From Opitutia bacterium (GTDB lineage Bacteria; Verrucomicrobiota; Verrucomicrobiia; Opitutales; UBA953), in assembly GCA_021204635.1 (NCBI GenBank), contig JAJPZB010000141.1, positions 1 to 5,868 on the forward strand: a stretch of DNA of 5,868 nucleotides, written 5' to 3'. This document shows, in pieces, positions 1 to 5,829 of this stretch. Every line of letters starts with the position of its first letter. Position 1 is the first letter of the stretch. Under the pieces are notes generated by a model. It was not told the origin of the DNA. It saw only the letters and a program-made list of their open reading frames with translations, and ran no database searches. Position numbers and translations under genes: made by a program.

Positions 1-60
1 CACCACTAACCCAAATCCCACCACCAACCCAAGTTCCACCACCAACCCACCGCCACAATC
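1..60 (-). repeat. Tandem 18-base degenerate repeat (CACCACCAACCC units), left flank
   Basis: Three units follow one another with an exact 18-base period: CACCACTAACCC at 1-12, CACCACCAACCC at 19-30 and again at 37-48. Each is followed by six variable bases (AAATCC, AAGTTC, ACCGCC), and the block ends in CCACAATC at 53-60. The array is cut by the window edge, so more units may lie upstream. The strand is given as minus because the G-rich version (GGGTTGGTGGTG) reads on that strand; the same motif reads on the plus strand downstream of phoR. I see no open frame or known element here. A dispersed intergenic repeat family is the simplest explanation. Confidence 0.85.
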
Positions 61-85
61 ATCGTTCTCGCAACAAAGCCCCGCC

Positions 86-102
86 GCGCATAATTTTTGC
101 GC
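86..102 (+). promoter_or_regulatory. Possible hemW -10 element and start-proximal hairpin
   Basis: CATAAT at 89-94 differs from TATAAT at one base. It lies eight bases before the ATG at 103, so a transcript starting about seven bases after it would be leaderless or nearly so. No convincing -35 is visible (TTCTCG at 65-70 is weak). The same bases form a small inverted repeat, GCGCA at 86-90 and TGCGC at 98-102, with a seven-base loop that ends directly against the ATG. No Shine-Dalgarno sequence is present. A promoter that gives a leaderless mRNA and a start-proximal hairpin are alternative readings; neither is proven. Confidence 0.25.
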
Positions 103-1317
103 ATGCCTCCCGCCACGAACGCCTTTGAAAATTCCCCGCTCGGGCTCTACGTCCACGTCCCCTTTTGCGTGAAGCGCTGCGATTATTGCGCGTTTTACTC
201 GGAGGTAGCGCGGCGTGACGCCATCGAGGCGTGGCTCGGCGGGATCGAGCGCGAGTTGAGTTTGTCGCCACTCCCGCGCGCGGCGGACACGTTTTTCTTC
301 GGTGGCGGCACGCCCGGAGTTCTCACGGCGAAAGATTTTGAAAAGCTCGGGCGGATTGTGGTGGCGGCAAACGGTGGCGTCGCCCCGCGAGAATGGAGCG
401 TCGAGATTGCGCCTTCAACGGCGAGCGCGGAAAAACTCCGCGTCATGCGCGATATTGGCGTGAACAGGATTTCGCTCGGCGTGCAGTCGTTTGACGCGGC
501 GACGCTGAAAATTCTCGGGCGCATTCACTCGGCGAGCGTGGCGGAGGCGGCATACAAAAAAATCCGCGACGCCGGCTTTGACAACGTGAACATCGACATG
601 ATTTTCGCGGTCCCGGGCGAGGCGCCTTCGCGCTGGCGAAGCGATTTGCGCCGCGTTGTCTCGCTCTCGCCGGAGCATGTTTCCGCGTATTGCCTGATTC
701 TCGAAACCGGCGCCCCGCTTTTGAAAAGGCTTGAAAATTCGCCGCATTTTGACCCGCGCGAGAAATCGCCGGAGCGCGAAAAGGCGCTTTACGCGGAGAC
801 CTGGAATTTTCTGCGCGAAAATGGCTACGCGCAATACGAGGTGGCAAACCACGCGCGGCGCGGGCGCGAGTGCGTGCACAATTTGAACACCTGGCGCATG
901 CACGAGTGGCTCGGCGTCGGACCTGCGGCGGCGTCGCAGATTGGCGGCAGGCGCTTCGCGAATCAGGCAAATCTCGCGCGCTGGTTGGAAGGTTTGGCGA
1001 GCGGCGTCCTCGCGCGCTACGACGAAGTTGCGCCGCGTCCCGTGGACTTTTTTGCGGATTCGCTCATCTTCGGGCTGCGCATGAATGAAGGCGTCTGCGT
1101 GCGCGCTCTCGCGGAGCGATTTCTCGGCGCCGGCGCGACGATTCCCGCCGCACTCGAAGAGCTTTTCAAAAATTTGCAAGCCGAAAATTATCTCGCCCAG
1201 ACAAGCGATTATTTCGCGCCAACGCCGGATTCCGCCGGCAGAATCGCGCTCAATGCCGACGGGCTCCTCGTCGCCGACGCCATTGGCGAAGCGATTTTGG
1301 AAGCGCTTGACACCTGA
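103..1317 (+). CDS. hemW: Radical SAM protein HemW (coproporphyrinogen III oxidase-like, heme chaperone family)
   Basis: The 404-residue product is about normal for HemW. The iron-sulfur motif is CVKRCDYCAF (Cys22, Cys26, Cys29), the CX3CX2CxF form typical of HemW; true HemN has a further Cys in place of that Phe. GGGTP at 67-71 is the usual S-adenosylmethionine-contacting motif. NRISLGVQSF, GRIH and NIDMIFAVPGE follow in the family order, and a HemN C-terminal domain occupies roughly the last 80 residues. HemW proteins bind heme and are thought to deliver it to respiratory enzymes; they are often mis-annotated as oxygen-independent coproporphyrinogen oxidase. The family heme motif HNxxYW is HNLNTW here (259-264), with Thr replacing Tyr. 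ATG at 103 was preferred to TTG at 97, which adds only two residues; an in-frame TAA at 91-93 blocks further extension. The gene lies 106 bases before pstB and probably has its own promoter. Confidence 0.92.
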   Translation: MPPATNAFENSPLGLYVHVPFCVKRCDYCAFYSEVARRDAIEAWLGGIERELSLSPLPRAADTFFFGGGTPGVLTAKDFEKLGRIVVAANGGVAPREWSVEIAPSTASAEKLRVMRDIGVNRISLGVQSFDAATLKILGRIHSASVAEAAYKKIRDAGFDNVNIDMIFAVPGEAPSRWRSDLRRVVSLSPEHVSAYCLILETGAPLLKRLENSPHFDPREKSPEREKALYAETWNFLRENGYAQYEVANHARRGRECVHNLNTWRMHEWLGVGPAAASQIGGRRFANQANLARWLEGLASGVLARYDEVAPRPVDFFADSLIFGLRMNEGVCVRALAERFLGAGATIPAALEELFKNLQAENYLAQTSDYFAPTPDSAGRIALNADGLLVADAIGEAILEALDT

Positions 1318-1357
1318 GCCTCGCGCGCCCCGCCCTTTCCCCTTTTCGCCGAAAATC

Positions 1358-1387
1358 TTAACAAAAAACTAACAGACGGAAAATATT
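1358..1387 (+). promoter_or_regulatory. Candidate Pho box and -10 of the pstB-phoU promoter
   Basis: TTAACA at 1358-1363 and CTAACA at 1369-1374 are direct repeats whose starts are exactly 11 bases apart, separated by a run of A. Eleven-base spacing of half-sites is the known layout of PhoB/PhoP sites: CTGTCAT repeats in enterobacteria, TTAACA-like repeats in Bacillus. AATATT at 1382-1387 is a weak -10 about eight bases after the second half-site, the usual relation in Pho promoters, where the box replaces the -35. A start of transcription near 1394 would leave a leader of about 30 bases before the pstB ATG. The position between hemW and the Pho genes fits autoregulation by the PhoB encoded downstream. 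The chance of a coincidental match in A-rich DNA is real. Confidence 0.5.
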
Positions 1388-1423
1388 GAGCAAATGCTGC
1401 GGCGGCAAAATTTACGAACAAAA

Positions 1424-2185
1424 ATGAAACCACCTCCAAAAATATCTGCGAAAAATCTGAATTTTTTCTACGGAAATCATCAGGCGCTCTTCGACAACAA
1501 TTTGGACGTTGGAGCGAACCGGATCACTGCCGTGATCGGGCCATCGGGCTGCGGAAAATCCACGCACCTGCGCACGTATAACCGGATTTTCGAACTCTAT
1601 CGCGACCAGCGTTGCGAGGGTGAAATTCTTCTTGACGGAGTGAATATTCTCGACAAGAGCGTCGATGTGCTCGACCTGCGCCGCAAGGTGGGAATGATTT
1701 TCCAAAAGCCGACACCGTTCCCGATGTCGGTCTTCGACAACGTCGCGTATCCCATGCGATTGCACTTCAAAAAGAGCCGGCGCGAGATTGCCGACAGTGT
1801 TGAGCAGGCACTGCGCGGAGCGTCGCTCTGGGAGGAAGTCAAGGACAAACTTTCGTCGAGCGGGCTCGCGCTTTCCGGCGGCCAGCAGCAGCGCCTCTGC
1901 ATTGCGCGCGCAATTGCGGCAGAGCCCGAAGTCTTGCTCATGGACGAGCCGACGAGCGCGATTGACCCCGTGGCGACGCTGAAAATCGAAGAACTCGCGC
2001 TCGAGCTGAAATCGCGATTCACGATCGTCATCGTCACGCACAACATGCAGCAGGCGGCGCGAATCAGCGACGACACCGCATTTTTTTACAAGGGAAGAAT
2101 CGTCGAGTTCTCCGACACGAAGACCATTTTTTCCAACCCGAAAAACAAGCAAACCGAAGACTATATCACGGGGCGTTTCGGCTAA
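1424..2185 (+). CDS. pstB: Phosphate ABC transporter ATP-binding protein PstB
   Basis: This is the cytoplasmic ATPase that powers high-affinity phosphate import through the PstSCAB complex. All ABC signatures are intact in 253 residues: Walker A GPSGCGKST (39-47), Q-loop Gln94, signature LSGGQQQR (150-157), Walker B VLLMDEP (170-176) and switch His206. PstB-specific stretches are KPTPFPMSVFDNVAYP (95-110), the NMQQAARISDDTAFFYKG region (207-224) and the ending EDYITGRFG. His48 after Walker A, where Leu or Phe is common, is slightly unusual. ATG at 1424 gives the normal family N-terminus. An in-frame ATG at 1394 would add ten residues (MLRRQNLRTK) and sits about where transcription should begin, so it is less likely. 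No Shine-Dalgarno sequence is visible before either. A candidate Pho box lies upstream. pstS, pstC and pstA are absent from the window. phoU follows after 64 bases, consistent with co-transcription. Confidence 0.96.
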   Translation: MKPPPKISAKNLNFFYGNHQALFDNNLDVGANRITAVIGPSGCGKSTHLRTYNRIFELYRDQRCEGEILLDGVNILDKSVDVLDLRRKVGMIFQKPTPFPMSVFDNVAYPMRLHFKKSRREIADSVEQALRGASLWEEVKDKLSSSGLALSGGQQQRLCIARAIAAEPEVLLMDEPTSAIDPVATLKIEELALELKSRFTIVIVTHNMQQAARISDDTAFFYKGRIVEFSDTKTIFSNPKNKQTEDYITGRFG

Positions 2186-2249
2186 ATTCCCGGCAGGCGA
2201 CCCGCGACAAACGAAAAATCAAGAAAAAAATTCAACGCATTTAAAACCT

Positions 2250-2912
2250 ATGAAAGAGCACTTTACGCAAGAAATGATCCTCCTGAAACGCCGCCTCGCC
2301 GCGCAAACTGCGGCGGCAGAAAACGCGCTCGGGCGAGCTCTCCGCGCAATCGCCTCGCGCGACGTGGAGCTGGCAAACGACGTCTGCGAGAGCGACTACG
2401 CAATTGACTGCGAGGAAATCCGAATCGAGGAAGATTGCCTGAAAATTCTCGCCCTTTACCAACCTGTCGCGAGCGACCTGCGGACCATCATCACCGTGCT
2501 GAAAATCAACGGCGAAATCGAAAGAATCGCGGATATGGCGGCAAATATCGCCGCGAGAACGCGGGCAATTGCCGAATCCGGAGTGCCGGCGGACAAGGAA
2601 ATTTCCTTCTCGGAAATGGCGAAAGCGGCAACGGCAATGCTAAAAAACGCGCTTGACTCCTTTGCCTATCGCGACCCCGAATCCGCGACCGCCGTCATCG
2701 CGAGCGACCAGCACGTTGACGATTTGCACAAGGCAAACCTCGAGCGCATTCAAAAAATCATCTCCACGGAACCCTCTCTCGCCGCGTATTACATGTCTTG
2801 CATCACGATCTCGAAAAACTTGGAGCGCATTGCAGATGTCGCGACAAACATCGCCGAGGACGTGATTTATTTGGAGCGCGGAAAAATCGTCCGCCATTCC
2901 ATTGATAATTAG
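2250..2912 (+). CDS. phoU: Phosphate signalling complex accessory protein PhoU
   Basis: The 220-residue protein is a normal-length, all-helical PhoU with two homologous three-helix halves. The family metal-binding E-x-x-x-D signature appears once per half: ERIADMAANI (Glu91, Asp95) and ERIADVATNIAED (Glu192, Asp196). The helix QPVASDLRTIITVLKI (71-86) is the usual segment before the first motif. PhoU is a soluble, membrane-associated regulator that connects the Pst importer to PhoR, keeping the kinase in its phosphatase state when phosphate is plentiful; it also restrains phosphate uptake. ATG at 2250 gives the expected MKEHFTQEM start. The upstream sequence is A-rich and lacks a Shine-Dalgarno sequence. 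It sits between pstB (64 bases before) and phoB (61 bases after), the standard functional neighbourhood. No key residue is missing. Confidence 0.95.
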   Translation: MKEHFTQEMILLKRRLAAQTAAAENALGRALRAIASRDVELANDVCESDYAIDCEEIRIEEDCLKILALYQPVASDLRTIITVLKINGEIERIADMAANIAARTRAIAESGVPADKEISFSEMAKAATAMLKNALDSFAYRDPESATAVIASDQHVDDLHKANLERIQKIISTEPSLAAYYMSCITISKNLERIADVATNIAEDVIYLERGKIVRHSIDN

Positions 2913-2916
2913 AAAG

Positions 2917-2961
2917 TTGGCGCTTCCGACCTTTGTTTCGATACAATCGGGGCAAGACCCC
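2917..2961 (+). promoter_or_regulatory. Possible promoter and small GC hairpin ahead of phoB
   Basis: TACAAT at 2942-2947 matches TATAAT at five of six bases. TTGGCG at 2917-2922 could serve as a -35, but the 19-base spacer is longer than ideal. If real, it would give phoBR a basal promoter separate from pstB-phoU, which makes sense because the sensor pair must exist before starvation. Directly after the -10, GGGG at 2949-2952 and CCCC at 2958-2961 form a four-base-pair inverted repeat with a five-base loop. GAGA at 2964-2967 is a weak ribosome-binding candidate seven bases before the phoB ATG. Confidence 0.35.
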
Positions 2962-2973
2962 ACGAGAAATTTT

Positions 2974-3660
2974 ATGAACAACCGGATTTTGATAATCGAG
3001 GACGACGAGGCGATTCGAGAAGTTGTGCGATACGCCTTGGAAAGCAACGGATTCAAAAACACGCTGAGCGCCGCCGACGGCGAATCCGGTCTGAAAATCG
3101 CGCTCCGCGAGCGTCCCGCGCTGATTTTGCTTGACATCATGTTGCCAAAGCTCGACGGGCTCGAAGTTTGCCGACGCCTCAAACGCGACGACGCGACGCG
3201 CGACATTCCTGTCGTCATGCTCACGGCGAAGAGCGAGGAGAGCGACATCGTGCTCGGCTTGGAGCTCGGCGCCGTGGATTACATCACGAAGCCGTTCAGC
3301 GGAAAGGTCCTCGTCGCCCGCGTGCGCGCGCACCTGCGGCAGGATTTTGACCGCAAAAACGCCACCGAAATCCGGCGCGGCGGGCTCGTTCTCAACACGA
3401 CAGAGCGCACGGCGAAGCTTGGCGGAAAGGCGCTGGAGCTCACGTTCACCGAGTTCGGGATTCTCGTGATGCTCGCCTCGCGGCCCGGGCGCGTTTACAC
3501 GCGAGACCAAATCGTGTCGCACGTGAAGGGCGACGACTACCCGGTGACCGACCGCGCGATCGACGTCCAGATGGTGAACCTGCGCCGGAAACTCGGCGCG
3601 TGGGCGGCGAATATCGAGACAGTTCGCGGCGTCGGATATCGCATGAAAGCGGATTTTTAA
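2974..3660 (+). CDS. phoB: Phosphate regulon response regulator, OmpR/PhoB family
   Basis: The 228-residue length equals that of classical PhoB. The receiver domain (about 3-120) has the acidic pocket Glu9-Asp10-Asp11, phospho-acceptor Asp54 (LLDIMLP), Thr84 and Lys106 (TKPF). The linker leads to an OmpR-type winged helix (about 136-226) with LTFTEFGIL, a recognition helix in VTDRAIDVQMVNLRRKLG (191-208) and the hairpin wing ETVRGVGYRM. GAVDY at 99-103 has Val where GADDY is commoner. After phosphorylation by PhoR it should dimerise and bind Pho boxes such as the candidate at 1358-1374. ATG at 2974 was chosen over an in-frame TTG at 2902, which would overlap the phoU end and add 24 residues without family similarity. 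phoR begins 12 bases after the stop, so the two are almost certainly co-transcribed. Assignment as PhoB, not another OmpR-type regulator, rests largely on phoU and pstB next door. Confidence 0.93.
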   Translation: MNNRILIIEDDEAIREVVRYALESNGFKNTLSAADGESGLKIALRERPALILLDIMLPKLDGLEVCRRLKRDDATRDIPVVMLTAKSEESDIVLGLELGAVDYITKPFSGKVLVARVRAHLRQDFDRKNATEIRRGGLVLNTTERTAKLGGKALELTFTEFGILVMLASRPGRVYTRDQIVSHVKGDDYPVTDRAIDVQMVNLRRKLGAWAANIETVRGVGYRMKADF

Positions 3661-3672
3661 ATTTTCACGGGC

Positions 3673-5451
3673 ATGAAATCGGAAGACAAAATTCTTTTCG
3701 CGTTCCCGCTCCTGCTTGGCGCGCTGGCGATTGTCGTGGCGGGGACGCTGTTTATAAACACGCGAAATTTCGACACGTCATACGTCGCCGGCGAAAAGCA
3801 AAATTTGATGACGGAGGCGGAGACGATCACCGACGTCGTGCGCCCGATGCTCGCGAACGGCGAAGTCGCCAAGGCCTCGGATTATTGCCGCAATTTCCCC
3901 GGGCGCGCCACGCGGATTACGCTCGTGCGCGCAGACGGGACGGTGCTCTCCGATTCCTACACGGATGCGTCCGCGCTCGGCAACCACGCGCTGCGCGAGG
4001 AAATCGCACTCGCGCTCACGGGCACGCCGACCGCCAGCACGCGGTTTAGCGCGACGGAAAACGCGCGCATGATCTACTGCGCCGTGCCGGTCGTCATCGG
4101 CGGAAACGTGGAGTACGTTTTGCGGCTCGCGATTCGCAATGCAGAGGTTGACGCGATGATTTCTGCGGCAAAACGCAGCACATGGCTCGCGCTCGCGCTC
4201 GGGATTTTCGCCGCGCTCGCCGTTGCATTTTACATTTTGATGAGGGTTCGCCGCCCGCTGACGCGCCTGCGCGAAAGCGCGCTGAGAATCTCGCGCGGCG
4301 ATTTGGACGAGCGGATTTCCATTCCCGAAAAAGGCGTGGTGCGCGAAATCGCCGTCGCCGTGAGCCGGATGAAAGAGGAATTGAAAAAACTGCTTGACAA
4401 GATCGCCGCCGAACGCGACACGCGCGATTTTCTCTTCTCGTCGCTCTCCGAAGCCGTTTTGCTCTTTTCCGAAAGCGGCGAAGCCCTTTATTTCAACGAC
4501 GCTGCGCGGAAAGTTTTCGGGATTGCGCCCACGGTGAAGCGCTTCGACGTTTCGCGCTGCGGCGCGCCGGAACTCGTTCGCCTCGCCTCCGTCGCCCTGC
4601 TCGACGGCACGCCGATAGAATCGGAAATCACTCTCGAACGCGCGGGCACGACGCGGACGCTTTTCGCAAAAGGCGGAATCATTTTCCAAGACGGCGAACG
4701 CAGGCTTCTCATCGCAGTTGCGGACTTGACAAATCTGCGCCGGCTCGAATCTTTCCGCAGCGATTTTGTCGCCAACGTCTCGCACGAGATAAAAACGCCG
4801 CTGACCGGCATTATCGGCGCGGCGGAATCGCTCGAAGACGGCGCCGTGAACGACCCGAAGGCGGCGGCGAAATTTCTCCGCATTCTCTCGTCGCAGGCGC
4901 GGCGGCTCAACGCGCTCGTCCAAGATGTTTTGAGCCTCGCCGCAATCGAGCGAAAGCAGGTCTCGGGCGAGCATGAGAAACTTCCGTTCCGCCTCGACGC
5001 CGCCGTGGAAAACGCGGTCAATTTCTGCGCGCCAAAGGCGGAGGAAGGGAAAATCGACTTGGTGATTCGCCACAATGCCCCCGTCGAATTTGTCGGCGAC
5101 GCGCGCCTGATCGAGCAAGCCGTCATCAATCTCGTGGGAAATGCGCTCAAATACAGCGGCAGCCCGCGGGTGGAAGTCTCCTTGGAAAAGCGCGGAGGCG
5201 ACGCGATTGTCTCCGTGCGCGACTTCGGGATCGGGATTGCGCCGGGACATCAGGAACGGATTTTCGAGCGATTTTATTGTGTTGACAAAGCGCGATCTCG
5301 CGAACTCGGCGGCACCGGCCTCGGCCTCGCCATCGTCAAGCACGTCGCCCAACTCCACGGCGGGAACGTCTCCGTCGAAAGTTCCATCGGCAAAGGCGCC
5401 ACCTTCAGCCTCGCCCTCCCCCTGCCCGCCACCACAAACCTGCACGCCTGA
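3673..5451 (+). CDS. phoR: Phosphate regulon sensor histidine kinase PhoR (two TM segments, HAMP, PAS)
   Basis: The 592-residue membrane kinase has a first transmembrane helix at about 7-28, an extracytoplasmic sensor domain at about 29-168, a second helix at about 170-190, a HAMP linker at about 191-243, a PAS-like domain at about 250-350, a dimerisation domain with phospho-accepting His371 in VSHEIKTPLTGI, and a GHKL ATPase domain at about 470-588. The ATPase domain has an N box with Asn490 (NLVGNALKY), a G1 box with Asp517 (DFGIGI) and a G2 box GGTGLGLAIVKH (546-557). The periplasmic-size sensor with HAMP resembles PhoR/PnpS/WalK-type kinases of many phyla; the short E. coli PhoR lacks such a domain. 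The region RITLVRADGTVLSDS looks like a PAS/Cache-type sensor fold, ligand unknown. There is no Shine-Dalgarno sequence before ATG 3673. All catalytic residues are present. The 3' end (CCACCACAAACC at 5429-5440) resembles the flanking repeat motif, so the repeat may have crept into the last codons. Another sensor role is possible, but the phoB-phoU context favours PhoR. Confidence 0.92.
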   Translation: MKSEDKILFAFPLLLGALAIVVAGTLFINTRNFDTSYVAGEKQNLMTEAETITDVVRPMLANGEVAKASDYCRNFPGRATRITLVRADGTVLSDSYTDASALGNHALREEIALALTGTPTASTRFSATENARMIYCAVPVVIGGNVEYVLRLAIRNAEVDAMISAAKRSTWLALALGIFAALAVAFYILMRVRRPLTRLRESALRISRGDLDERISIPEKGVVREIAVAVSRMKEELKKLLDKIAAERDTRDFLFSSLSEAVLLFSESGEALYFNDAARKVFGIAPTVKRFDVSRCGAPELVRLASVALLDGTPIESEITLERAGTTRTLFAKGGIIFQDGERRLLIAVADLTNLRRLESFRSDFVANVSHEIKTPLTGIIGAAESLEDGAVNDPKAAAKFLRILSSQARRLNALVQDVLSLAAIERKQVSGEHEKLPFRLDAAVENAVNFCAPKAEEGKIDLVIRHNAPVEFVGDARLIEQAVINLVGNALKYSGSPRVEVSLEKRGGDAIVSVRDFGIGIAPGHQERIFERFYCVDKARSRELGGTGLGLAIVKHVAQLHGGNVSVESSIGKGATFSLALPLPATTNLHA

Positions 5452-5490
5452 TGGCAGTGGTGGGGTTGGTGGCGAGAGTTTGGGTTGGTG

Positions 5491-5520
5491 GTGACAGCAA
5501 ACCGCCACGATTGTTGTCAC
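5491..5520 (+). terminator. Stable hairpin shortly after phoR, possible transcript end
   Basis: GTGACAGCAA at 5491-5500 pairs with TTGTTGTCAC at 5511-5520 to give a ten-base-pair stem with one G-U pair and a ten-base loop. It begins 40 bases after the phoR stop and is the best stem in the first part of the downstream region. No run of T follows (TCGGATTTG), so a classical intrinsic terminator is doubtful. A 3'-end-stabilising or processing hairpin is equally possible. Confidence 0.4.
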
Positions 5521-5621
5521 TCGGATTTGTTCGGGACTAACGGCATTCACGATTGTGGTGAAATCGGGTCGGTGGTGGTGAGATTCGGGTTGGTGGTGCG
5601 GGAATTGGGTTAGTGGTGACA

Positions 5622-5785
5622 TTGGCTCTGTGGTAGCGGGTTTGCAGTGGAGGGGTTGGTGGTGGCATTGCGTGCCGTGGGTTGGTGGCGGGACTTGGCT
5701 TTGTTGCAACAGGTCTGTTGCCACCACCAACCCTGCCGAAAAAATCCATCCGCAAACTTTACCCTGCTAGGCTTGGCTCTGTTGC
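5622..5785 (+). repeat. Three dispersed TTGGCTCTGTTGC-like copies
   Basis: TTGGCTCTGT occurs at 5622-5631, TTGGCTTTGTTGC at 5695-5707 and TTGGCTCTGTTGC at 5773-5785, 73 and 78 bases apart. They are interleaved with the GGGTTGGTGGTG motif, suggesting a longer, decayed repeat unit of about 75 bases. Next to the second copy lie the palindrome TGTTGCAACA (5702-5711) and an overlapping inverted repeat, GCAACAG (5706-5712) and CTGTTGC (5715-5721). Confidence 0.6.
5653..5733. repeat. 15-bp perfect inverted repeat formed by opposed repeat copies
   Basis: GGGTTGGTGGTGGCA at 5653-5667 is perfectly complementary, inverted, to TGCCACCACCAACCC at 5719-5733, with a 51-base interior. In RNA or single-stranded DNA this would be a long stem enclosing another repeat copy (5679-5690) and the palindromes near 5702-5721. 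Exact pairing over 15 bases amid otherwise degenerate copies suggests recent duplication or conserved pairing. Confidence 0.8.
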
Positions 5786-5829
5786 GGCGGCAAGCTACCC
5801 ACCTGCGATGCCAGAGCCCACACGTAATT

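Larger units (their letters stand above)
5463..5733 (+). repeat. Degenerate GGGTTGGTGGTG repeat array, right flank
   Basis: Seven forward copies of the 12-base motif, exact or with one or two changes, start at 5463, 5482, 5566, 5587, 5607, 5653 and 5679. One reversed copy, CACCACCAACCC, lies at 5722-5733. Where adjacent, forward copies are 19 to 26 bases apart, so spacing is looser than the strict 18 in the left array. The variant GGGTTAGTGGTG at 5607-5618 is the exact reverse complement of the first left unit (1-12). Several copies carry four closely spaced GG tracts. The function is unknown. Confidence 0.85.

Noticed and set aside
1..54. CRISPR array
   Set aside because: The units are 18 bases with six-base variable tails. 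CRISPR repeats are longer with spacers of about 30 bases, and there is no cas gene.
415..1179. Long minus-strand open frame inside hemW, and a similar one inside pstB at 1412-2152
   Set aside because: Both are shadows of strongly conserved + strand genes, with no family motif and no start context.
1394..1423. Upstream ATG as the pstB start
   Set aside because: It would add ten residues absent from typical PstB and lies about where a Pho-box-driven transcript would begin; ATG 1424 gives the normal N-terminus.
2902..2973. TTG start extending PhoB by 24 residues
   Set aside because: The extension overlaps the phoU end and runs through the likely promoter; the receiver domain begins right after ATG 2974.
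5492..5520. Second Pho box (TGACAG and TTGTCAC resemble CTGTCA half-sites)
   Set aside because: The two are inverted relative to each other and form the hairpin stem; there is no direct half-site 11 bases away, and no gene start follows.
3778..5730. Very long minus-strand open frame (650 codons) across phoR and the downstream array
   Set aside because: It lies antisense to a gene with every kinase motif intact. Its composition (Arg/Ala/Glu-rich, then Pro/His/Thr from the repeats) has no recognisable domain, and GC-biased codons routinely leave an open antisense frame.
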